DNA from: Chionis minor
Taxonomy: Eukaryota; Chordata; Aves; Charadriiformes; Chionididae
Length of the DNA: 64,000 nt
Assembly (NCBI GenBank): GCA_013398295.1
Contig: VZSF01017903.1
Coordinates: 2,736,706-2,800,705, forward strand
Direction of reading: 5' to 3'
Made by a program: the position numbers and the translations under genes. Below the pieces are notes generated by a model. That model saw only the letters and a list, made by a program, of their open reading frames with translations, ran no database searches and was not told the DNA's origin. Position 1 is the stretch's first letter, and every line of letters starts with the position of its first letter. Shown here piece by piece: positions 49,501 to 61,281 of this stretch.

Positions 49501-50455
49501 AATGTCTAACAGATAATTAACACGCACAGGGGTTAACCACCTGCTTTTGTTTCTGTTCCTTTCACTGCGGAGGTAGATTCTCCTCTAACACAGGGCTTGG
49601 ATTTAACTTCCAGCTCATTCTTTCATGTCCCATCAGAAAATGGTGCTTTCCCAAGGAAACAAGCTAAAAATCTCATTTTACTAGGCTGACTGCACACTGC
49701 CATCAAGTGATGAATTCTGATTTTGGGATCTGTATAGTGGTGAGTGTTACCATAGCGTCAGGATGCTGAATATTCGCTGTAACTGTAGTCTTTATTATGG
49801 AGCTAGTGAAAAACCACCATCTCTACTCAAGCCATATCTCACCTTCATGTCCAACTTCTGATGCTGGTGCTTTTACCTCTCTTTCTACCAAACTGTTCAG
49901 CGTTGCTCTGCCACTGAGGTCAATTTGCTGGTAACTTTTGAAAGGCAAATGCAATAGAAAGTGTAAAAAAAAAAAAAAGAAATTAAAAAAATAAGTCTCA
50001 GACTTACTCACTGAGATGAGAGCAAACAGTGGGAATACATTGATGCTTTTCGATCTTTGCAACGATCCGCCAAAGGAGGAAAAAAGAAACAGTATTGCTA
50101 ACAGCTCAGCATTTCCAAGGTGCAAAGTAATTCCACAGCCTTAAATTATTTCAGTGTATTGCTGGTCTGCCTTAAATGTACCTTCAGTTTTAATTGCAGA
50201 TTTCATTTTGTATGCACACGATGTTGTTTTGTAAAGGTAAGTTTGTAAATATTTCCTTTGTAAGTCTAACCACTCATGTGTACTGTTGTGAGGTGATTAC
50301 TTGCTGTCCCATGTTATTATTGCTATACCACAGTATATACGATCATCCACAGGTGTATCTTCAAACTGTACATCTCCTGTCCTTGCATTCCTATAAATAG
50401 AGTATACTTAACGATGCGGTTTCTGGGCTTTTTTGATTAAATACAGTTGTTGAGA
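46506..50455. other. KALRN-UMPS intergenic DNA
   Basis: No recognised gene. The 129-codon + strand ORF at 47222-47611 is compositionally GC-biased and has no domain signal. From about 49060 to 50445 the sequence is AT-rich and UTR-like, with AATAAA at 49360, TGTAAATATTT at 50246-50256 and ATTAAA at 50436. It could be an extended 3' UTR of KALRN or conserved noncoding DNA. Confidence 0.5.
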
Positions 50456-50479
50456 GAAGAGCGGGTCAGTCTTATTTCA

Positions 50480-50783
50480 CACCTACGGCGCTCTCCCCCA
50501 GGCCTCGAGGGCCGCCCCACGGCTTTATTCACCTCACCGCTACCCTGGGACACTCCCAGGCCCCCAGAGCGAGGGAACGACTGCTCCCAGCCAGCTTCCC
50601 TGGGGGAAGAGCTGCGGCCCGGGATTGGGGATGGGGGGAGGCCGGGGCAGACCCCGAACCCCTCCACCATGACAGGATCCCCTCTGGGCCCCCTGCCGTG
50701 GGCAGCCGGGCCCCACACCGAGGGAAAGGGGGGTGCCCGGGACCACATCAGGCCAGGCCTCGCTGGGGTGGCTCCGCCATGGG
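50480..50783. promoter_or_regulatory. CpG-rich patch next to the assembly gap (probable UMPS promoter flank)
   Basis: GC-rich and carrying roughly twenty CpGs in 300 bases, unlike its AT-rich left neighbour. It sits upstream of the gap where UMPS exon 1 is expected, so it is probably the flank of the UMPS CpG island. A minus-strand AATAAA (50524-50529) is also present, so a transcript end on the other strand is an alternative. Confidence 0.45.
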
Positions 50784-51103
50784 CCCCCTTCCCTCCCGTT
50801 CCCCTTCCCTTTCTCCTTCCCTCCCTTTCCTTCTCCTTCTCCTTCCCCTTCTCTTCCCTTCCCCTTCTCCTTCACCTTCTCTTCCCCTTCCCTCCCTTTC
50901 CTTCTCCTTCTCTTTCTCTTCCCCTTCCCTTCTCCTTCTCCTTCCCCTTCCCTCCCTTTCCTTCTCCTTCTCTTCCCCTTCTCTTTCTCTTCCCCTTCCC
51001 CTTCCCTTCCTCTTCCCCTTCCCTCCTCCCCCTTCCCTTTCCTTCTCCTTCCCCCTCCCTCCCTTTCCTTCTCCTTCCCTCCCTTTCCTTCTCCTTCCCC
51101 TTC
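50784..51103 (+). repeat. Near-pure polypyrimidine tract (CCCTTCTCCTTC-like)
   Basis: About 320 bases of C and T with only two or three purines, made of irregular units such as ccctttccttctccttc. It runs straight into the assembly gap, so its true length is unknown. Long homopurine-homopyrimidine tracts can form triplexes and are a common cause of assembly breaks. Confidence 0.9.
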
Positions 51104-52024
51104 NNNNNNNNNNNNNNNNNNNNNNNNNNNNNNNNNNNNNNNNNNNNNNNNNNNNNNNNNNNNNNNNNNNNNNNNNNNNNNNNNNNNNNNNNNNNNNNNN
51201 NNNNNNNNNNNNNNNNNNNNNNNNNNNNNNNNNNNNNNNNNNNNNNNNNNNNNNNNNNNNNNNNNNNNNNNNNNNNNNNNNNNNNNNNNNNNNNNNNNNN
51301 NNNNNNNNNNNNNNNNNNNNNNNNNNNNNNNNNNNNNNNNNNNNNNNNNNNNNNNNNNNNNNNNNNNNNNNNNNNNNNNNNNNNNNNNNNNNNNNNNNNN
51401 NNNNNNNNNNNNNNNNNNNNNNNNNNNNNNNNNNNNNNNNNNNNNNNNNNNNNNNNNNNNNNNNNNNNNNNNNNNNNNNNNNNNNNNNNNNNNNNNNNNN
51501 NNNNNNNNNNNNNNNNNNNNNNNNNNNNNNNNNNNNNNNNNNNNNNNNNNNNNNNNNNNNNNNNNNNNNNNNNNNNNNNNNNNNNNNNNNNNNNNNNNNN
51601 NNNNNNNNNNNNNNNNNNNNNNNNNNNNNNNNNNNNNNNNNNNNNNNNNNNNNNNNNNNNNNNNNNNNNNNNNNNNNNNNNNNNNNNNNNNNNNNNNNNN
51701 NNNNNNNNNNNNNNNNNNNNNNNNNNNNNNNNNNNNNNNNNNNNNNNNNNNNNNNNNNNNNNNNNNNNNNNNNNNNNNNNNNNNNNNNNNNNNNNNNNNN
51801 NNNNNNNNNNNNNNNNNNNNNNNNNNNNNNNNNNNNNNNNNNNNNNNNNNNNNNNNNNNNNNNNNNNNNNNNNNNNNNNNNNNNNNNNNNNNNNNNNNNN
51901 NNNNNNNNNNNNNNNNNNNNNNNNNNNNNNNNNNNNNNNNNNNNNNNNNNNNNNNNNNNNNNNNNNNNNNNNNNNNNNNNNNNNNNNNNNNNNNNNNNNN
52001 NNNNNNNNNNNNNNNNNNNNNNNN
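51104..52024. other. Assembly gap (921 N)
   Basis: Unbroken run of N. The large ORFs reported across it are artefacts of translating N. The gap size may be nominal. Confidence 0.99.
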
Positions 52025-53244
52025 TCTATTTCTTTTTTGACCTCAACGGTGCCTTTTTTCCTTGGCACTGTTACTGTGGCTCAGAGTTATTGGCCTCTTC
52101 CAGAAACGGAGCTTTATAACCGGGTTTGCCTGATACGCTGGGACCAGTGCCACATCTCACCCCCAAACGGGACTTTTTGCATATCAACTCGGGGAGGAAC
52201 CTTTCTAGTCTCATCTTCATTTACCTCTCAAACCGCTTTTTCTTTCGTAATCGTGTAGTCCTGCAATCCGTGGGCAACATGGACCAGGTGAGAAGCAGTC
52301 AGTTCCCTACCCGTTGAACCAATTGTTGGATTTTGGCGGAGCCGAGGGGGTGGGAAGACTGTAGTGTTCACCTACCGTAGCAACTGGATTTCAGCATACG
52401 ATAAAAACTGTCCTTTTCCAATAGTATTGAGTTAGAAAGGATGCTTCTTAAAGGAAATGTTACTCCTATGTTAGTTGGTGTGCCAGAGGTGAAAACACTT
52501 GTTGAAGGACAAGTCAATTGTGATGGCAATTAACCGCCTGGCACAAGGTTTTCGGTATCACATGGATTGCAAAGCTGTAGCTACACTCCTTCTGTAGGCT
52601 GTCATGGTCTAAGCACCACACTCTCTGCATAATATTCGCCTGCTGCTCACTGCTTCCTGGGAAAGCTAGGCATCCTTTGTTATTGCACCCCGGGAGGTCT
52701 TTCACGGAAGTGTGCCTGTTATTGGTTAGGGCAAAGGCATCTGAGGGCTTTACTCCTTATAATTGTTCTAACAGGCATATTAAGCACTGAATAATGCCTT
52801 GTGGAGAATAGGAGATATGCTGAGGAGTACCAATAACTTGGCTGCTTTAAAGGCATTTAAATAGGTGGAGGAGGCAGCTTGTAATTCTGATCATTCAGTT
52901 AATGGCAGTAATAAACTTCTGTAGTCTTATCTAAAGATTAAAATTTTATGCAGTTAACAATATGTTTGTTTTGTTAATGGAACATAACTGTGGTAGGAAC
53001 TATGATAACTGGTATCAAGTAGTAACTAAACAAATTACCTCCATACTGACAGTGAATGTGAAATTCCTGTTCTCCTGAAGTCCAGTTCCATTTGACTTTA
53101 GGATATGCTGCAGTTTATGCTTATATGTGGAACAAATGTGATCTTTATATTAGCATAACAAGTGATAGTTTTGATACTTCCAAGGGTTTTTGGAGTCTTT
53201 TACACTTTCTTCGTTTAGTGGAGTGTTTGACTTTTATTTTTAAG
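52025..53244. other. Sequence between gap and first visible UMPS exon
   Basis: I searched it for the OPRT N-terminal half (a kalirin-distal exon encoding the VCGVP and RRKE motifs) and did not find it. The right part must be UMPS intron. An atggaccag|gtgaga donor-like site at 52280-52294 has no supporting coding sequence upstream. Confidence 0.6.
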
Positions 53245-53913
53245 GTACTAAGCGGCTGGTGGAAGGCACCATTAATCCAGGAGAAACATGCTTGGTTATC
53301 GAAGACGTAGTAACAAGTGGATCTAGTGTACTGGAAACTGCTGAAGTTCTTCAGAGAGAAGGATTGAAAGTCACAGATGCCGTCGTGCTGTTGGACAGGG
53401 AGCAGGGCGGGAAGGCCAGGTTAGAGGAATGTGGAATTCGCCTGCACTCTGTATGCACGTTGTCTGGGGTGTTGGAGATTCTCCAGCAGCAGGGAGAAGT
53501 GGCCGCTGAGATGGTTGAAAAGGTGAAGAATTTCATTCAGGGAAATGTGTTTGAGCCTGTGGCTCAGAACGGCCCCGCTCCTGCGAAGAGACCATGTAAA
53601 GAGCTGAGCTTCAGCGCTCGTGCCGAGCTGCCGGGGGTACATCCTGTTGCAGCCAGGCTTCTCGCGCTCATGGAAAAGAAGCAAACGAACTTGTGCCTTT
53701 CTGCTGATGTTACCAGCTCCAAAGAGCTGCTGCAGTTAGCCGCCCTCCTGGGCCCCAGCATTTGCATCCTGAAGACTCATATAGATATCCTGAATGATTT
53801 TACCCAGGAGGTAGTAAAGGAGTTGAGAACACTCGCAGATCGACATGAATTCTTGATTTTTGAAGACAGGAAATTTGCGGACATTGGAAACACAGTGAAA
53901 CATCAATATGAAG
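53245..53913 (+). CDS. UMPS: UMPS exon: end of OPRT, linker, start of OMP decarboxylase
   Basis: Large 669-base exon. It begins [15 protein letters not shown] and contains the PRPP-binding [14 protein letters not shown]. After a linker, [16 protein letters not shown] starts the decarboxylase, followed by [12 protein letters not shown] and [15 protein letters not shown]. It is preceded by ttttaag and followed by gtgatt. Inferred neighbour exon: the one encoding ...KDYG, not visible. Confidence 0.97.
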
Positions 53914-56425
53914 GTGATTATCATCAACCTCTATTTTCTGTAACTTTGCTGCTGGTGTGTGTAATCGCAGTGCTGGCACAGGTTGCCAGGAGAGATTGTG
54001 GAATCTCCAGCCTTGGAGAAGACTCAAAGGGACAAGGCCCTGAGCAACCTGATCTAGCTTTGAAGTTAACCCTGTCGAGAGGGCATGACTTCCAGAGGTC
54101 CCTTCCAACCTAAACCTTTTTATGAATCTATCGCTGTGTTCAGTAAGTACTTCTGAGTGCTGTTTGCTGTGAGAAAACGCAGCGTGGCTTCTTAAGAGAG
54201 CCTGCTACTGTGTGCTTGTGTGCATGTTACGGCTTTCATTCGATATTGCATCTGCAACTAGAAACATTTTTCTCTTTTTCTGATCCATACGTCCCATATG
54301 ATCTGCATGCTATGTTGAACGGTAGCACCTATGACAGTAGATTTTTGGGTTTCCATAAACACCTCAATGAATATTAAAGGCGAAATACTAAGAAGTCTTT
54401 GTGAAGAGTAAAACTGAGAGATTACGCTTTGTGGTTAGACTATCTGATGAGACTGAACTTGTAACTGTCAAACTTCGGTAGTAAAACTGTCTTTTAAAAT
54501 GTGAATGATTTAGTCTGCAGCTTGTTTTGTTTAACTTGTGCTTCCTGTTTAATGCATTTCTAATAACACTTTGTCTGTGTCTTGCTGTCCGTGTTCTCAG
54601 GTGGTGTGTTCAAAATCGCATCCTGGTCAGACATCGTTAATGCCCACGTGGTTCCAGGCTCTGGAGTTGTGAAAGGTCTGAAGGAAGTAGGTCTTCCCCT
54701 CCAGCGTGGCTGTCTTCTGATTGCCGAGATGAGTTCCCAAGGGTCACTTGCAACGGGTGAATACACAAAAGCTGCAGTAAGTAGGCAGTCTCATTTCAGG
54801 TTAAAAGCTAGTAAAGTGTTGTGACGGGGAGGTTCTGCGTGCTTCTAATATTTGCACTTCCAAAAGTCTCTCCAGCTCTGACTGTTACGGGGCTGTTTTT
54901 CCTGTGGAGAGTCAGGAATCTGGCAGTGTGGTGTTTAAAGGGTGCAGCTGTAGGCTAGTGGTGTAAGGTGGTCGGAGTTCACACTGTGCATTCTAGTAAA
55001 CGTGTCAAGTTTGCTGTGGCCCCCACCTCCCTTTTTTTTTTTCCTTTATTTCTTAAGCAATAAATTTCTGATTAGTTTTAAGTTAATTCGTTTTATTATT
55101 TATAACATAGAAAGAAACATAACATGCTTGTTCCTGGCTGCAAGCGCAGCACAAGTAGTGAGGGGCGAGTCAACTCTGGGTGACTTTATACTGGTAAAGC
55201 AGGAACAGGTGTTTCATATCCCTGCCCTGCACAGCTTAATGTGTCAAAGGGTGGATGAGAAGCAGACTTAATTTTAGGTGTATCATTTGTATTTATTTAC
55301 TGATCTTCAGGTACAGATGGCTGAAGACAACTCGGATTTTGTTTTTGGATTCATATCTGGATCTAGAGTTAGTAATAAACCAGAATTTCTTCACTTAACT
55401 CCAGGGGTGCAGCTGCAAGCTGGAGGTAACTTCTTCTGAAATATTTATAGTCTGCTTGTAAATACAGTAAGTGATCCAGCCTTCAGTGAAAAAATGACTT
55501 CTGAAGAGGGTTTGATTACAATTTCTCTGGTGGGAGGAGTCTGTATTTGCCATTATGGGCTGCCTTCTGTACTTCTGGGTACACTGATCCCTTAATTGGG
55601 AGGTCTGAAGGGCAGCCAGCAGGCTACACAGCTTTGCTCATGTGTTGAGGTCCGTGCGTACCATAAAGCATAATCCTTAATACATGCAACGTGTCTTCGG
55701 GTGGGTGTTAGATTAGAGGTACAGCTACTCAGTAGGAGCAGAAAAAAGGATTTTGAACAAATACAGATGTCTAACTGTAACACCGTTGATACTGATAAAG
55801 ATGCAGCATCAATGAGTTGAAGGTCTTCTGCTGACGAAACTGGTTATTGCTGAGCCAGGCAGAGAAGATGTGTTTCTCTGCAATACTTAATCCTTATGAA
55901 ACCTGAAGTGAAAACACAAGCTTTTATGTGAATGTTTGAGGATTTGCCTGTTCTAAAGAAGGCTAAGGCTTGTATCAGTAATCCTGATTGGTGCTTTCTT
56001 GTGTAACTGTTCCATCTGTTGTGATTGGCAAGTCATGAAAAAGGAGAGCACTGTCTGTGTGCGCAGATTTGATCTGTGTAATAGGGAGTTCATTAGTTGG
56101 AGACATAGTGTCTCATTATGTCTGTGGATCGTTAGGGTGAGAGCTGGAACAGCTGGAACATGTTCTTTGTTCCAGCACCTCTTACAAGATTTTTGGTAGA
56201 TACAATTTTGTATGAATTAAAAGAAATGGTGTCTCTCTTTCAGGTGATAGCCTTGGACAGAAGTACCTAAGCCCCAGTGAAGTTATTAGCAAAAAAGGTT
56301 CGGATATCATTATTGTGGGACGCGGCATCTTGTCAGCTTCAGACCGTCTTCAAGAAGCGGAGAAGTACAGGAAGGCAGCTTGGGAGAGCTATGTAAGCAG
56401 AGTTGGTGTTCGCGCAGAAGACTGA
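53245..56425 (+). CDS. UMPS: UMPS (uridine 5'-monophosphate synthase), last four coding exons, 5' partial
   Basis: Bifunctional cytosolic enzyme for the last two steps of de novo pyrimidine synthesis: orotate phosphoribosyltransferase (orotate + PRPP to OMP), then OMP decarboxylase (OMP to UMP). Exons 53245-53913, 54601-54776, 55311-55425 and 56244-56425 join in phase to 379 residues plus a split Gly, against 376 residues after the matching Gly in the 480-residue human enzyme as I recall it. The PRPP loop [13 protein letters not shown] ends the OPRT half. The decarboxylase has KTHIDIL, the catalytic [12 protein letters not shown] (D-x-K-x-x-D) and the phosphate-binding IVGRGI. About 104 N-terminal residues are missing, probably in the gap. 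Confidence 0.96.
53972..54131 (+). mobile_element. CR1 LINE 3' fragment in UMPS intron
   Basis: Reads like the CR1 3' end: a degraded ggttgccaggagagattgtgg start, the gccctgagcaacctgatcta block, then the tail aggtcccttccaacctaaac followed by a TATGAATCTAT terminus. It is truncated, diverged and in sense orientation, starting only about 58 bases after the large exon's donor. Confidence 0.9.
54601..54776 (+). CDS. UMPS: UMPS exon: OMP decarboxylase core
   Basis: Begins [20 protein letters not shown], then [20 protein letters not shown]. In the family this covers the TIM-barrel strands with the A-x-x-V-N-A-H and AEMSS active-site segments. Acceptor ttctcag, donor gtaagt. Confidence 0.97.
55311..55425 (+). 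CDS. UMPS: UMPS exon: OMP decarboxylase
   Basis: Reads [20 protein letters not shown], then [20 protein letters not shown] and LTPGVQ are conserved decarboxylase loops closing over the phosphate. Acceptor atcttcag, donor gtaact. Confidence 0.97.
56244..56425 (+). CDS. UMPS: UMPS last coding exon
   Basis: Reads [20 protein letters not shown], then [15 protein letters not shown] with the phosphate-binding G-R-G. It ends [10 protein letters not shown] and TGA at 56423-56425, a tail four residues longer than the human ...LGV end as I recall it. Confidence 0.97.
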
Positions 56426-56905
56426 AAGCAGGCAGCTTTCCTAGTCAGTAAGCAAAGCTGATGGAGCTGCAGTCATCCTGAGACTTCCAGTTAAATACGT
56501 AGACACTTCAGCCAGTAGAAAACTGCCCTTTTGGAGAAAGGCACACACACAGATCAAGTTGTACATGTCATGGTTGGGTTTTTTTAATATCTGAATGTAT
56601 GAACCCGAAACGTCATTCCCGGTTTTTAGCTTTAATAGCTTTTCTCTGCTGAAAAAAAGCTGCACAAAACACTCCAAGGGCTGGCTGTTGCTTTTGTTTC
56701 TTCTCCCCACCCTCAAATTCCTTCAGGCTGTGGAAACAGTGTTTTACTGTTCTCAGTAAACTTCACCTGCAGACCTGACCTGCTGCCCCACTGTCACAGT
56801 ATTACTCAGCTCTGCTGTTTCCAAGGATTAAGTATGGGTCTTAATCTCTCACTGTGAAATTGAATAATGTGGTGTTTAATAAATACTTTTTTTCTACTGT
56901 TTTCC
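56426..56905 (+). other. UMPS: UMPS 3' UTR with poly(A) signal
   Basis: Noncoding, with AATAAA at 56878-56883 followed by a T-rich tract. This gives a compact 3' UTR of about 470 bases. The end is approximate. Confidence 0.8.
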
Positions 56906-57317
56906 TTTCATTGGATCTATAAGTCTTGCCTTCTGTGGCAGTGTGAAATTTTGTTTTCACAACCCCGTTACTATAGAAAGTCGTTCTAGTGTTTTTGTGA
57001 CTGTAGGAATTACTCATGATTCTGTTTACAGGAGCTACAAAGAATTTGTCAGAGCAACTAGTTGTTGTGTGCATAAGTACAGTGGAGCTGTTGATTCCTC
57101 TGATGAGAAACAAAAATGTACTTTCTGGTTATTGACTTTTTGTGACAGAAGCAGGAATACTTCCAGGAATTAATTTCCACTCTTCACGATGAGTAAGGAG
57201 AAGTAGAAACATCTTGTATGATGGGTTTTGATTAGAAAGGGTGGAATAACTTTAAATATATCTGGTGTATGTAGGGTGGAAATCGGCTTGAATTTCCATC
57301 GCTATCAAGAAAGCAAA

Positions 57318-57531
57318 GAAAGTAAAGAAACTTCTTTATTTTGAGGGTGGCAGAGCACTGGAACAGGCTGCCCAGAGAGGTGGTGGAGTCTCCGACTCTG
57401 GAGACATTCCCAACCCGCCTGGATGCCATCCTGTGCAACCTGCTGTAGGTGGACCTGCTCTGGCAGGGGGGTTGGACCAGATGATCTCTACAAGTCCCTT
57501 CCAACCCTTAACTTGATTCTGTGATTTTGTA
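57318..57531 (+). mobile_element. CR1 LINE 3' fragment downstream of UMPS
   Basis: Clear CR1 3' end with gagcactggaacaggctgcc, then gttggaccagatgatctcta and agtcccttccaaccctt, ending attctgtgat. It is better preserved than the intronic copy. CR1 is the dominant bird LINE. Confidence 0.95.
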
Positions 57532-60500
57532 AAAGCAAATGGTGCTGCAGTTCTGGAGTGTTGCTGTTTCTGTGCTGACGCAAAGCACAGAGAGGAAGCC
57601 GAGTCCCTTTTTGTTAATACACTTGCCTGCAGACTAGGAACAACTGTATCTAGTGAGCAGAGGTTTTTGGCATTAGTACCGGAGTCTTCACTAGCCTTTC
57701 GGAAGAGGAGATTTGAGTTAACGCTGAAGTTCAAATGGAAATTCTTTGTTGACTGTTGGTTGAGTTAATCTATGCAGAGTATGTAACACCAGGATGTGCA
57801 GGCTTGGATTTGAGGACTTTGCGTTATGCTGCTTGTATTTATGACATTGTGCTCTGTTGGCAGTAAGACTTCAGAAACGTACAACCGAAAGACTTCCTCA
57901 CTGTCTGGGCATGTTGGGGGTGATGACCTTACCCTTTCACGCTCCGCGTGCCCCATGTCCTGGAAGTGTGCTTCCGCTCCTTGTGGTGAAGGGTCTTCTT
58001 ATGGGATTTAGAAGTTGATTACTAGGGGGAGAATATTAGAATTTACTCAATGGGGTGTGGTGGTTTGTGGGTGGTTTTTTTTCCCTTGGGGCTGTCATTT
58101 GGTTCACAAGTCATCTACCGTAATTTACATCTGGAGAACTCCATCCAGGAATGATGAAGGCTCTCCTGGTCACCTTCCACAGCTGGAACTCGGTGAGTAC
58201 GTTGTCTTGTGCAGTTACCCTGCAACAGTTGGCGGGTTGTGAAATTTCACATCAACTTCTAAGAAGTTCGAGTCTGAACTGAATAGAGGATTTGGGATTT
58301 TACTGCCTCGTCTTAATTATCTCATGGCTTTGAGGCTGGTAGCAGAAAAGGGCCTTTCTCGCTTAAACTTTTTGCAGAAGATTACTTTTTCCACCAGAGG
58401 GAGCTGAGACTCTTTCAGGAGAGCTGACACCCTAAGTTTTCTACAGCTAATAGTTTCCAATGATGGTACCAACTTTTAGATATGCTTAGAATGAAAAATC
58501 TGTCTGGTTTTCAGCAGGTTACACCCTTGCTGATGGCCTCGTTTGGAACAGTAGAGCTTAGCAGATAGCTGCTCCAGGCTGGGGTTCAGCACCGTGTGGT
58601 GGTGTTGCTCCCTGGTACAGCGCAAGCAGAATTTTGGGCGTTCCGTATTTTCCACTAACTGCTGAATCGCGTTAGGTGGGTGGCTGACGTCTGTGGAGCT
58701 AAATCCCTGAGCGGGGTTTTCTGAGAGCTAGTTTATCGGGTCTGTAGCTGAAAAAATAGCAACTGGATTTGGAGAGACTGATGTGATCTAATACCCAGCC
58801 CGTTTTAGAGGAGATTTGCAATTCATTTTCTTCATAAAACAAGTTCTGAGGAACAGATCAATTGGAAAACTTCATTTCACAGTCCTTCATTGTGCACTCG
58901 GTAAATCATCCAGAATGAGCTGGACTCTGGTGCTTCATTTGACAACAATGTCCCAAACATTTCAATTAGTAAAACAAAAACATGTTGCCTCCTATATGCG
59001 TTCTTCTGTCAGAGTGATTATAGTAAACAAGCGTGTGCGCTTTCTTTGAGGCACCTGGAAGTGATTAAAAATCCATTCCAAATTAAGAACAAATGTTAAT
59101 TTCCTTGCTTGCCCACACGGCTCACATTCATCACATAGTTCCTGCTGTTGGTCCCAACTGTTCCTAACATGGGAACTAGGTCACAATTTACAAAACTCAT
59201 TTGCATCATAATATGTGAATCTGAAAGTCTTGCCGTTCACTCTCTGATCTGATGGAGTCTAGGGTCGGGGCATAAGGCTATATTTAAATTTCTGGGTTAT
59301 CGTATGATTTGTATTATCTGGCAAGTAGGCTTTTATATGAAATTGTGATCCTTAATCCATTCTGGCGTATGGCTTATAATAGAATAAGAGAATACCACAC
59401 TTTTTCATCGTGAAATAAGACTGAGATCAAGTGTCGGTGCTTGCAGCAGAAAGAGGGCTGACTCGCTGCTATTTCTGAGCAAATCATAGCGGCGGCTGCG
59501 TGAAAGACCAGTTAAGGAATTGTGTAGCTTTTGATATTTGTGTGTAAAGTTCACTCGATCTCACTGAGCCTGTGGCTATCTCTGTCTCGCACGAGGACTG
59601 TTGTGTCAAGAGAACTCAGCCTGGGCACTTTAATTGGTATAACTGTACGTAAGTACGGTGCTTTACTGGGACTTAAAATTCTTGCGAAATCTTGATAAAC
59701 CCAGCACTGAATCAAAAGCAGCCAAGTTAGCATTTTTATCCTTAAAAATATGATTTGTTTGTCACAGTATCAGCGTTGCTTTATTAAGCAATAATTGACA
59801 GGTCATAATATAGTTTCCAAAGCCTGTTCTATGAAAATTTATTTAAGACGTAATCCCCAGAAAAATAACTGAATCACTTCCCTTCGAATTTATTTGGAAA
59901 GCATGTTGCTATGGATTTTTTTAGCAAGTGACACAAACATTGCCTTTGGGGAACGGGACCAAAGGAATGTGAAACACCCAGCGGAAGTTTGTCTCCAGCT
60001 CTGAGTTTTGGAGGTCACCGAGTCAGGGAAATGTTCTGTTTTGGAAGACGCTTAACTGGACTGCGGGCTAGACAGGCTGGATGTTTTGTTGGTTTGTAAT
60101 CACTCTGGTGGTTCTTGGTCATGCTGTACCACAGTGACAAGTACAGCTTCATGTTCAAAGGCTACAGCAAATTAAAAACTCAGCCTGGTGCCTGCTCCAG
60201 CTTCAGGTGTTCCTCAAAGCCTTTTGCCAGGTGTTTGCAGGCTGCGACCAGTGACCCTGCCTGCACGTCTGGGTTAACTTGGTCCTCGGTTTTGGTTCTC
60301 TCTTTCTGCGTGACTCCTGTCCTCCTCGGAGCTTTTTCTCCTGAGTTGATGCTGTCCACAGTCAGGCAGTAGGTAGAGGCTGCCCAGTATGGAGGAGAGG
60401 ATGAAGCCCAAGCGAGGCTGTAGCTGCTAAGTTCTTGCTTACAGCATGGTCTCCTGCGCAGAACTGTGATGGCACGTCCTAGGTTGTCTCTAGGCCAAAT

Positions 60501-60860
60501 AGGTGTTGCAGGAGGAGAAGCTAAGCTAGTGTAGTCATTTTTGATCCGTTCCTGAACAACTAATAGTAGCTATGCAAAAGCTACTTCCACAAACAGGACT
60601 ATTTAGACGAGGAGATCCTGCAGTGTTCCTGCAGCTGAGAGGTATCACTTTAAGCTGATGATGGGAGCAGCCATAAAGTATAAGGGAGAAAATATTGCAC
60701 AGGAGAAGACCTCTGCTCAAATACTGACCAAGGAACTGGCTGCCCGCCTGGGAACTGCAATCACTCTTGAGGAGCGCAGCTGGCATCTTTGAAGTGCAGC
60801 TGGGTACCGAGAAACCAGACACAGCCCTAGATACCATTGATAAGTGGAAAAACAAGGAAC
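57532..60860. other. Spacer between UMPS/CR1 and the provirus
   Basis: No gene, RNA or repeat family I can support on either strand. Minus-strand ORFs up to 173 codons (60535-61056) overlap the LTR U3 and show no domain. Confidence 0.6.
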
Positions 60861-61112
60861 TGTAACAGCACGTTATCATCTGGAAAGGTGAAAAACACGT
60901 CTGGAAAAGGGGGAAAACATCCTGAGAAAGTAAGTGGCGGTTAACTGCCATTGGCTGTTTTAACTGACAGAACAGAAACACAGTCTGGAAATGCAAAAAT
61001 CGGTCTGAGAGAGTCGAAAACATCACCTGGCTGTGCCAGGGGAAAAACAAATTCACAGCATCTATTGGCTGCTCCGGGTGGTGGTGTCCTACACCCCTTT
61101 ATGTCTCTGCGA

Positions 61113-61120
61113 TATAAAAA
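61113..61120 (+). promoter_or_regulatory. TATA box of the ERV LTR
   Basis: TATAAAAA in cgatataaaaagg, about 50 bases after the second inverted CCAAT box. It is the expected U3 promoter position. Confidence 0.7.
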
Positions 61121-61281
61121 GGAGTGACTTTTTCCCCAAAATGGACCCTCTATCCTGCACACAAAGCCCTTTTCCCTTTGACATTCCCTGGGCCGAGCAG
61201 ATCCTTGCTGGGGACACCAGGCTGACTCCAGGCTCCGTGACACAGATCATCATCCAGGTGAGACCTCATCCATTGTCAAGT

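Noticed and set aside
50447..52258. Very long ORFs (398-603 codons) spanning 50447-52258
   Set aside because: They exist only because 921 N bases are translated as X. The rest is low-complexity polypyrimidine.
52280..52294. atggaccag|gtgaga as a possible UMPS first exon
   Set aside because: It encodes only three residues unlike the UMPS N terminus, and no exon continuing to the known phase could be found before 53245.
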